From assembly GCF_009223885.1 (NCBI RefSeq), contig NZ_CP045144.1, forward strand, positions 3,150,001 through 3,214,000: 64,000 nucleotides of DNA. The letters run 5' to 3'. The DNA is from Ancylobacter sp. TS-1. GTDB taxonomy: Bacteria; Pseudomonadota; Alphaproteobacteria; Rhizobiales; Xanthobacteraceae. The position numbers and the translations under genes were made by a program. The notes below the pieces were generated by a model. That model was not told where the DNA came from. It searched no databases and worked only from the letters and a program-made list of their open reading frames with translations. Shown piece by piece: positions 54,692 to 61,785 of this stretch (positions are counted from its first letter, which is position 1; the number at the start of each line of letters is the position of its first letter).

Positions 54692-55591
54692 ATGGCCGAC
54701 ACCAATGCGCCCGACGCGCACAAGCATGAAGTCGACGCCTTCACCGGCGTCGCGACGACCGGCCACGAGTGGGACGGCATCCGCGAGCTGAACAACCCGC
54801 TGCCGCGCTGGTGGCTGTGGACCTTCTATGCCTGCATCGTCTGGGCGGTGATCTACTGGGTCGTCTATCCGGCCTGGCCGCTTGTCAGCGGCTACACCTC
54901 CGGCGTGCTGGGCTGGAAGTCGCGCGACGCGGTGCAGGTGCAGCTTGCCGACCTGCGGACCCAGCGCGCGGCCTTCGCCGACAAGCTGGAAGCGGCCTCG
55001 CTGGAGCAGATCGAGGCGAACCCCGAGATGCTGGCCTTCGCCCGCGCCCAGGGCCGGGCCGCCTTCGGCGACAATTGCGCGCCCTGCCACGGCGCCGGCG
55101 CCGCCGGCTCGCGCGGCTATCCGAACCTGAACGACGACGACTGGCTGTGGGGCGGTTCGCTGGAGCAGGTGCAGCAGACCATCCTGCACGGCATCCGCTC
55201 CACCGACGCGGACGCCCATGTCGGCGACATGCCCGCCTTCGGCCGCGACGCCATGCTGCCGCGTCCCGAGATCGTGGCGGCGGCGGACTATGTGCGCTCG
55301 CTGTCCGGCCTGCCGGTGCCGCAGGGCGTGACCCCCGACCTCGCCAAGGGCAAGGAAGTGTTCGAGGCCAACTGCGCCGCCTGTCACGGGGCGGACGGCA
55401 AGGGCAATCCCGAGCTTGGCGCGCCCAACCTGACGGACGGCATCTGGCTCTACGGCTCCAGCCGCGACAACGTGATCGCCTCGATCACCAACGGGCGCGC
55501 CGGCATCATGCCGGCCTGGGCCGGCCGCCTCGACCCGAGCACCATCAAGGCGCTCACCGTCTATGTGCACGCCCTCGGCGGCGGAAGGTAG
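54692..55591 (+). CDS. ccoP: cbb3-type cytochrome c oxidase subunit III (di-heme)
   Basis: A 299-residue di-heme c-type cytochrome. One membrane segment at about 35-65 (WWLWTFYACIVWAVIYWVVY) precedes two heme sites: CAPCH with Cys129 and CAACH with Cys228. It accepts electrons from soluble cytochrome c or the bc1 complex. The ATG at 54692 follows ggactgagacc. Repeat copy G begins 7 bp after the stop, separating this operon from ccoG. Confidence 0.98.
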   Translation: MADTNAPDAHKHEVDAFTGVATTGHEWDGIRELNNPLPRWWLWTFYACIVWAVIYWVVYPAWPLVSGYTSGVLGWKSRDAVQVQLADLRTQRAAFADKLEAASLEQIEANPEMLAFARAQGRAAFGDNCAPCHGAGAAGSRGYPNLNDDDWLWGGSLEQVQQTILHGIRSTDADAHVGDMPAFGRDAMLPRPEIVAAADYVRSLSGLPVPQGVTPDLAKGKEVFEANCAACHGADGKGNPELGAPNLTDGIWLYGSSRDNVIASITNGRAGIMPAWAGRLDPSTIKALTVYVHALGGGR

Positions 55592-55598
55592 AGAGGTC

Positions 55599-55692
55599 GT
55601 CATCCCGGACGGCCGAAGGCCGATCCGGGATCGCGTGCCGGACCAGCCGAGCCGGCGATCCCGGCTCTCCGCTGCGCTCCGGCCGGGATGAC
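55599..55692 (+). repeat. Dispersed double-hairpin repeat, copy G
   Basis: A 94-bp copy between ccoP and ccoG, the only one placed inside a functional gene cluster. It could end or weaken transcription between ccoNOQP and ccoGHIS. Confidence 0.92.
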
Positions 55693-55820
55693 GGCAATCG
55701 GCAAGGAGGCTCGGCTCAGCGACGTCCCGCCGCATAAGCATTTTCCCGCCCGGCAAGGCCCGGATCAACGGCCCACATTGGCGGCATTAGAAAGCCTCCA
55801 GTGCGGTTCCGGGGACAGAC

Positions 55821-57287
55821 ATGAACATGGCGACCAAGGTCCAGAAGGTGGAGGCGGAGGACGTCGACGACGCACCCCTCTACGAGGCGCGGCGCAAGAT
55901 CTATCCGATTGCCGTCCACGGCACCTTCCGGCGCATCAAGTGGACGCTGCTGATCATCACCCTCGGCATCTACTACCTGCTGCCCTTCGTGCGCTGGGAC
56001 CGTGGCCCGAACGCGCCCTCGCAGGCGGTGCTGGTCGACCTCGCCAATGGCCGCTTCTATTTCTTCTTCATCGAGATCTGGCCGCAGGAAATCTACTACG
56101 TCACCGGCCTGCTGATCCTCGCCGCGCTGGTGCTGTTCCTGATGAACGCGGTCGCCGGGCGGGTGTGGTGCGGCTATCTGTGCCCGCAGACCGTGTGGAC
56201 CGACCTGTTCCAGGCCATCGAGCGCATGGTCGAGGGCGACCCGCGCCAGCGGCGCGAGAAGCTCAAGCACGCCTCGCGCACCCAGCGCGCCTTCGAGGCC
56301 GCCGCGAAGCACTTTCTCTGGCTGATGGTCGCCTGGTGGACCGGCGGCGCCTGGGTGCTGTATTTCGCCGACGCGCCCACCCTCGTCTGGCAACTCTTCA
56401 CCGGCACCGCCCCGCTGGTCGCCTATGCGTGGATCGGCATCCTCACCTTCACCACCTATGTGCTCGCCGGCCACATGCGCGAGCAGGTGTGCACCTATAT
56501 GTGCCCCTGGCCGCGCATCCAGGCGGCGCTGACGGACGAATACGCCTTCAACGTCACCTATCGCTACGATCGCGGCGAGCCGCGCGGCTCGTTCAAGAAG
56601 ACCGAAGCGATGAAGCTGGCCGGCGCGCCGGCCGGTGACTGCGTCGACTGCCTGCAATGCGTCGTCGCCTGTCCGACCGGGGTCGACATCAGGCTCGGCA
56701 GCCAGCTCGCCTGCGTGCAGTGCGGCCTGTGCATCGACGCCTGCGACACCGTGATGAAGAAGGTCGGCCGTCCGACCGGCCTCATCGCCTACGACACCGA
56801 GATGAATGTCGAGCGCCGGCAGCAGGGCCTGCCGCCGGTGTCGAAGGTGCTGCGCGCCCGTACCGTGCTGTATGCCGCGCTGATCGTCATCGTCGGCGGC
56901 ATCATGGTGGCCACGCTGGCGACGCGCGGCTCCGAGGGCGTGGCGGTCATCCACGACCGCAACCCGCTCTTCGTGCAGCTTTCCGACGGCTCGGTCCGCA
57001 ACGCCTACACGCTGCGCCTCGTCAACAAGCAGCCGCTGCCGCGCCGCTTCGCCATCTCCATCGAGGGCGTGCCGGAGGCGCGCCTCGAGATCGCCGGCGG
57101 CATATCGGAGACCGAGAACGGCCATCCGGTGGTCGAGGTCGGCCCGGACCAGACCTATGAGCTGCGGGCGCTGGTCTCGACCCACGCCAAGCTTCCCGCC
57201 GGCGCCTCGCTGCCCGTCACCTTCCACATCACCGACGTGGCGGGCGGCGAGACCTCCGCCGCTCCCGACCATTTCAAGGGGCCCTGA
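55821..57287 (+). CDS. ccoG: cbb3 oxidase assembly protein CcoG (FixG)
   Basis: A 488-residue iron-sulfur membrane protein. Several membrane segments with CGYLCPQTVW and CTYMCPWPRIQ are followed by a two-[4Fe-4S] ferredoxin domain (CVDCLQCVVACPTG then CVQCGLCIDACD, near residue 274 on). The C-terminal about 150 residues form a periplasmic Ig-like domain. CcoG is proposed to reduce copper for insertion into the oxidase. The ATG at 55821 follows ggggacag; ATG at 55827 is an alternative. FixH follows 28 bp later. Confidence 0.96.
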   Translation: MNMATKVQKVEAEDVDDAPLYEARRKIYPIAVHGTFRRIKWTLLIITLGIYYLLPFVRWDRGPNAPSQAVLVDLANGRFYFFFIEIWPQEIYYVTGLLILAALVLFLMNAVAGRVWCGYLCPQTVWTDLFQAIERMVEGDPRQRREKLKHASRTQRAFEAAAKHFLWLMVAWWTGGAWVLYFADAPTLVWQLFTGTAPLVAYAWIGILTFTTYVLAGHMREQVCTYMCPWPRIQAALTDEYAFNVTYRYDRGEPRGSFKKTEAMKLAGAPAGDCVDCLQCVVACPTGVDIRLGSQLACVQCGLCIDACDTVMKKVGRPTGLIAYDTEMNVERRQQGLPPVSKVLRARTVLYAALIVIVGGIMVATLATRGSEGVAVIHDRNPLFVQLSDGSVRNAYTLRLVNKQPLPRRFAISIEGVPEARLEIAGGISETENGHPVVEVGPDQTYELRALVSTHAKLPAGASLPVTFHITDVAGGETSAAPDHFKGP

Positions 57288-57315
57288 GCGGCCCGGCGAG
57301 CAAGAGGACGAGACC

Positions 57316-57813
57316 ATGGCCACCCGCGCGACCTCCCTCGACGGCACCGGCGGCCGGCCGCTTACCGGCCGCACCGTGCTGCTCTGCTTCATCGGCTTCT
57401 TCGGCGTCGTCTTCACCGCCAATTTCTTCCTGATCCGCGCTGCGGTGACGAGCTTCGGCGGGGTGGAGACGGAGAGCTCCTACCAGGCCGGCCTCGTGTT
57501 CCGGCAGGAGAGCGAGGCGGCGGCGGCGCAGGATTCGCTCGGCTGGAAGGTGGAGGCGCATGTCGCGCCGGGCCGGCTCGACGTCGCCGCGCGCGATGCC
57601 GACGGGCGCGCGCTTTCCGGCGTCACGCTGGCTGCCGCGCTCCATCATCCGACCGACCGCCGGCTCGACGTGACGCTGGACCCGGAGAGGGTGGGGGCCG
57701 GCCAGTGGCGGGCGAGCGATGCCGTGATGGCCGGCCAGTGGGAGCTGGTGCTCGAATTCTCCCGTGACGGCGAGCGCCTGTTCCGCTCGACCAACCGCGT
57801 GATCGTGCGCTAG
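57316..57813 (+). CDS. ccoH: cbb3 oxidase assembly protein FixH (CcoH)
   Basis: A 165-residue protein with one membrane segment (about 21-43, LLCFIGFFGVVFTANFFLIR) and a periplasmic domain containing SSYQAGLVFRQESEAAAAQ and ALHHPTDRRLDV. This is the FixH pattern; the protein stabilises the maturing oxidase. The ATG at 57316 follows gagacc and lies 28 bp after ccoG. ccoI starts 20 bp after its stop. Confidence 0.94.
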   Translation: MATRATSLDGTGGRPLTGRTVLLCFIGFFGVVFTANFFLIRAAVTSFGGVETESSYQAGLVFRQESEAAAAQDSLGWKVEAHVAPGRLDVAARDADGRALSGVTLAAALHHPTDRRLDVTLDPERVGAGQWRASDAVMAGQWELVLEFSRDGERLFRSTNRVIVR

Positions 57814-57833
57814 GGCGGCAGGAGGAGCGTCGC

Positions 57834-60095
57834 ATGGCTGCTCAGGTCATTCCGCTTCCCGTCCCCGGCCGGCGTGCGCCGGTCGCGGCCCCCGCCGGCG
57901 AGGCGGCACAGGATTTCTCGCTGTTCCTGCGCCATGACCCCAGCGGGCAGACCGAGATGGCCTTCGCCGTCGAAGGTGTCGACTGCGCCGCCTGCATCGA
58001 CGAGATCGAGGACGGCGCCGAGGCGCTGCCCGGCGTCGCCCGCGCGCGGCTCAACTACACGACGCACCGGCTGACGGTGGGCTGGAAGGCCGGCGAGGAG
58101 GCAAGGCCCGGCGAGTTGCTGGCCGCGCTGGCGCGCATCGGCTACCGCGCCTATCCCTTCGAGGCCGACCGGCTGGAGGAGATCGACAACGCGACCTCCC
58201 GCCATCTGCTGCGCTGCCTGGCGGTCGCCGGCTTCGCCATGATGAACATCATGCTGCTGTCGGTGTCGGTGTGGTCGGGCAATGTCACCGACATCACCCC
58301 GGAGACGCGCGACCTGTTCCACTGGCTCTCGGCGCTGATCGCGCTGCCAGCCGCCGCCTATGCCGGTCAGCCGTTCTTCCAGAGCGCGTTCCGGGCGCTG
58401 AAGGCCCGTTCGCTCAACATGGACGTGCCGATCACGCTCGGCGTGCTGCTGGCGCTCGGCGTGTCGGTGTTCGAGACGCTGAACAGCGCCGAGCATGCCT
58501 ATTTCGACTCGGCGGTGATGCTGCTCTTCTTCCTGCTCACCGGCCGCTATCTCGACCACGCCATGCGCCGCAGGACGCGGGCGGAGGCCGGCAACCTCGC
58601 CGCCTTGAAGGCCACCACGGCCAACCGCATCGAGGCCGACGGCTCGCTCGTCAACGTGCCCGCCGCCGCCATAAGGCCGGGCGACGAGGTGATGCTGCGC
58701 GCCGGCGAGCGCGCCCCGGTGGACGGGGTGGTGCTGTCGGGCACCGCCTCGGTGGATGAGAGCCTCGTCACCGGCGAGACGCTGCCGCGCGCCGTGGCGG
58801 CGGGGCAGGCGGTGCATGCGGGCAGCCTCGTTCATGACGGCGTGCTGCGCCTGCGCACCACGGCGGTGGGCGAGGATACTTTCCTCGACGAGATCGAGCG
58901 CCTGCTCGACAAGGCCTCGACCGCGCGCGGGCGCTATATCCGCCTCGCCGACCGGGCGGCGCGGCTCTACGCGCCGATGGTGCACACGACGGCGCTGCTG
59001 TCCCTCATCGGCTGGCTCATCGCCGGCGCCTCGGTGCACCATGCGGTGCTGATCGCGGTGGCGGTGCTCATCATCACCTGCCCCTGCGCGCTGGCGCTCG
59101 CCGTGCCGGCGGTGCAGGTGGTGGCGGCCGGGGCACTGATGCGCAACGGCATCCTGCTCAATTCCGGCGACACGTTCGAGCGGCTGGCCGAAGTCGATAC
59201 CGTCGCCTTCGACAAGACCGGCACGCTGACCCTGCCCGAGCCGCGCCTCGCCAATGAGGACGAGGTGCCCGCCCATCTTCTCGACGCCGCCGCACGGCTG
59301 GCGCTGGCGAGCACCCACCCGCTGGCCCGTGCCGTCGCGCACGTCCGGCCCGGCGCGGTGGCCTTGGCTGAGCTGCGCGAGGTGCCCGGCGCCGGGGTCG
59401 AGGGCGAGATCCACGGGCTGCCCGCCCGGCTCGGCAGCCCCGCCTTCTGCGGCTGCGCGGCGCTGGCGGCGCGGATCGCCGCCGGTGAGCCCGACGCCTC
59501 GCTGGTGGCGGTGCGGCTCGGCGCGGAATGCGCCGTGCTGAAGGTGCGCCAGACCCTGCGGCCGGACGCCCGCGCCGTCGTCGAGCAACTGCGCCGCGAG
59601 GGACGGCACGTGGTGCTGCTTTCCGGCGACCGCCGCGAGGCGGTGGCGCCGGTGGCGGCCGAACTCGGCATCGAGGACTGGTGGGCGGAAGCCCGGCCGG
59701 CCGACAAGATCGCGGTGCTGGAGAGCCTTTCCGCCGCCCGCCGCCGCGTGCTGATGGTGGGCGACGGGCTGAACGACGCGCCCTCGCTGGCCGCTGCCCA
59801 TGTGTCGCTGTCGCCGATCACGGCGGCGGACGTGACGCGGGCGCATGCCGACGCGGTGTTTCTCGGCGAGCGGCTGGCGCCGGTGCTGACCGCCCTCGCC
59901 ATCGCCGGCCGCGCCCGTCACCTGATGCGGCAGAACCTGCTGATCGCCGTGGTCTATAATTTCATCGCCGTGCCGCTGGCCATCGCCGGCTATGTGACGC
60001 CGCTGGTGGCGGCGCTCGCCATGTCTGGCTCCTCGGTCATCGTCACGCTGAACGCGCTGCGCGCCCGCCTCGGGACGCGGGGAGGGAACCCATGA
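57834..60095 (+). CDS. ccoI: Copper-translocating P1B-type ATPase CcoI (FixI)
   Basis: A 753-residue P1B ATPase. The N-terminal HMA metal-binding domain has CAAC (Cys51 and Cys54). The transmembrane ion site is CPC (Cys416 and Cys418 in ITCPCALALAVPAVQ). The phosphorylated Asp460 lies in DKTGTLT, and GDGLNDAPSLAAAHVS follows. CcoI exports copper to the periplasm for the CuB centre of cbb3 oxidase rather than for detoxification. The 3' end overlaps ccoS (ATGA at 60092-60095). Confidence 0.97.
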   Translation: MAAQVIPLPVPGRRAPVAAPAGEAAQDFSLFLRHDPSGQTEMAFAVEGVDCAACIDEIEDGAEALPGVARARLNYTTHRLTVGWKAGEEARPGELLAALARIGYRAYPFEADRLEEIDNATSRHLLRCLAVAGFAMMNIMLLSVSVWSGNVTDITPETRDLFHWLSALIALPAAAYAGQPFFQSAFRALKARSLNMDVPITLGVLLALGVSVFETLNSAEHAYFDSAVMLLFFLLTGRYLDHAMRRRTRAEAGNLAALKATTANRIEADGSLVNVPAAAIRPGDEVMLRAGERAPVDGVVLSGTASVDESLVTGETLPRAVAAGQAVHAGSLVHDGVLRLRTTAVGEDTFLDEIERLLDKASTARGRYIRLADRAARLYAPMVHTTALLSLIGWLIAGASVHHAVLIAVAVLIITCPCALALAVPAVQVVAAGALMRNGILLNSGDTFERLAEVDTVAFDKTGTLTLPEPRLANEDEVPAHLLDAAARLALASTHPLARAVAHVRPGAVALAELREVPGAGVEGEIHGLPARLGSPAFCGCAALAARIAAGEPDASLVAVRLGAECAVLKVRQTLRPDARAVVEQLRREGRHVVLLSGDRREAVAPVAAELGIEDWWAEARPADKIAVLESLSAARRRVLMVGDGLNDAPSLAAAHVSLSPITAADVTRAHADAVFLGERLAPVLTALAIAGRARHLMRQNLLIAVVYNFIAVPLAIAGYVTPLVAALAMSGSSVIVTLNALRARLGTRGGNP

Positions 60096-60307
60096 GCGTG
60101 CTGCTCTATCTCGTGCCGGCGGCGCTCAGCCTCGGCCTGCTCGGCCTTGCCGCCTTCATGTGGTCGCTGCGCGCGGGCCAGTACGAGGATCTCGACGGCG
60201 CGGCGGTGCGCGTGCTCGCCGATGACGACCTCGCCGACGACGACATGGCCGTCGCCGGTCGCGCCATTGGTCCGGCCGCTGGCGCGGCGCGCGGCGGACG
60301 GCGATGA
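60092..60307 (+). CDS. ccoS: cbb3 oxidase maturation protein CcoS (FixS)
   Basis: A 71-residue single-helix protein (SVLLYLVPAALSLGLLGLAA) followed by the WSLRAGQYEDLDG motif, which is the CcoS signature, and an acidic tail. CcoS is needed for insertion of cofactors into the oxidase. It overlaps ccoI at its start and the MFS gene at its end (ATGA at 60304-60307), giving a tight coupled block. Confidence 0.95.
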   Translation: MSVLLYLVPAALSLGLLGLAAFMWSLRAGQYEDLDGAAVRVLADDDLADDDMAVAGRAIGPAAGAARGGRR

Positions 60308-61473
60308 GCGCGGGCGATTTTCTCGCGCACGAGATCGGGGCGGCGCGGGCCGGACGGCTCGGCTGCGCCTGCCCGGAGGATGCGGGCAGGCCGCTGCGCC
60401 GCTCGCTCGGCGCCGGCCGGCTCGCCTGCGGCTTCGCGCTGGTGGTGCTGGCGCAGGCGCTGACGCTCGGCGTGCTGCCGCTGGCCGGCGCCATGCTGGC
60501 CCCGGCTGAATCGCTCGCCTATCTGCCGATGGCCCATGTTCCGCTCGCCGCCTTCCTGCTCGGGGCGGCGCTCGCCAGCCTGCCGGCCAGCTTCCTGCTC
60601 GACAGTTTCGGCCGGCGCGCGGGGTTCGCGCTCGGGGCCAGCCTCGGCGTCGCCGGCGGGCTGCTCGCCGCCTATGGGCTGATCCTCGCCCAATTCCCGC
60701 TGCTGGTCGTCGGTGCGCTCTGGCTCGGCGCGGCGCAGGGCTTCGGCCTGTTCTACCGCCATGCGGCGGCCTTCGGCGCCGGTGCGGCGCCGGACGGGCA
60801 GGGGCGCGCGGTGGCGCGGCTGATCGGCGCCGGGGCGCTGGCCGGCCTTGCCGGGCCGCTGCTGGCCGGCGTGGCCGAGGAGGCGTTCGCGCCCTACACC
60901 TTCGCCGGAACCCTGATCCTCGCCGCCCTCGCCCAGCTCGGCGTGCTGGCTTTCGCCGTCGTGCTGCCGGAAGCGCGCGCCTCGCACGCGGCCTTCACGG
61001 TCGAGGCGAAGGATGCCACCGCCCCCGTCGCACGGCTGCCCTGGCGGGCGGTGGTGGCGCCGACGCTGCTGGCCGCGCTCGCCTGGGGCGCGATGACCGC
61101 CACCATGGCCGGCGCGCCGCTCTCGCTCGCCGGCTGCGGGGTCGGTGTGCCGACCATTTCCGGCGTCGTCGCCTGGCATGTGGTGGCGATGTACGCGCCC
61201 GCGCTCGCCGCCGGCGCGCTGGCCGCACGCCTCGGCGCCGGAACGATGGCGCTCGCCGCGCTTCTCCTGTGCCTCGGCGCGGCCGTGGCCGCCAGCCTTT
61301 CCGCCGACGCGGTGGCGATCTCGGCGGCCTTCCTCGCCGTTGGCGCCGGCTGGTCGCTGGCCACCGCCGGCACCACGCTGATGCTGCACGGGCAGGGCGC
61401 GCCCTCGCGCCTGCAGCTCGGCGTGCATGACGGCGCGCTGCTGGTCGCGGCGCTGGCGGGCGTGCTGGTCTGA
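60304..61473 (+). CDS. ccoA: CcoA-like MFS copper importer
   Basis: A 389-residue major facilitator protein with about 12 membrane helices. Its start overlaps the ccoS stop, so it is translated with the cbb3 assembly genes. The motifs of Rhodobacter capsulatus CcoA, a copper importer for cbb3 oxidase, are reproduced: MxxxM at residues 264-268 (AMTATMA) and HxxxM at 292-296 (WHVVAMY). The distance from the first Met to the His is 28, the same as in CcoA as I recall it. A CAC near residue 21 could bind metal too. The function is inferred from motifs and context. A generic MFS exporter is the alternative. Confidence 0.8.
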   Translation: MSAGDFLAHEIGAARAGRLGCACPEDAGRPLRRSLGAGRLACGFALVVLAQALTLGVLPLAGAMLAPAESLAYLPMAHVPLAAFLLGAALASLPASFLLDSFGRRAGFALGASLGVAGGLLAAYGLILAQFPLLVVGALWLGAAQGFGLFYRHAAAFGAGAAPDGQGRAVARLIGAGALAGLAGPLLAGVAEEAFAPYTFAGTLILAALAQLGVLAFAVVLPEARASHAAFTVEAKDATAPVARLPWRAVVAPTLLAALAWGAMTATMAGAPLSLAGCGVGVPTISGVVAWHVVAMYAPALAAGALAARLGAGTMALAALLLCLGAAVAASLSADAVAISAAFLAVGAGWSLATAGTTLMLHGQGAPSRLQLGVHDGALLVAALAGVLV

Positions 61474-61490
61474 AGCGTCCCCCTCGGCTC

Positions 61491-61590
61491 GTCATCCCGG
61501 ACGGCCGGAGGCCGATCCGGGATCGCGTGCCGCCCCCGCTCTCCGCTTCCGCAGGCGATCCCGGCTCTCGCTTCGCTCGGCCGGGATGAC
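61491..61590 (+). repeat. Dispersed double-hairpin repeat, copy H
   Basis: A 100-bp copy 17 bp after the ccoA-like stop. It is followed by two degenerate gccgggatgac-like ends (to about 61633), which look like decayed or partial copies. It occupies part of the 312-bp gene-free stretch before the acyltransferase gene. Confidence 0.92.
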
Positions 61591-61720
61591 GGCTTCACTA
61601 CCGCCGGGATGACGGCTCGACTCCGGCGGGATGACCGCCTTGCCGGCCGGGCCCCGACCATCTTCTCAGACACACTCCCAAGAGAGGCATTCCCGAGGGC
61701 ACATCCGCCCCGCCGCTTCC

Positions 61721-61758
61721 TTGACGCCCTTCCGCTTTTATGTAAGTGATCGTTCACT
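61721..61758 (+). promoter_or_regulatory. Candidate promoter with TetR-like operator before the acyltransferase/ligase gene
   Basis: A TTGACG at 61721-61726 may be a -35 box. The palindrome agtga-tcgt-tcact (61745-61758) would overlap the -10 or start region, 27 bp before the ATG. Its shape (taagtgatcgttcactga) resembles binding sites of TetR/AcrR regulators, several of which control fatty-acid genes. The regulator is not in the window. Confidence 0.5.
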
Positions 61759-61785
61759 GACAAAACGGAATCGGGGAAAACGGCG

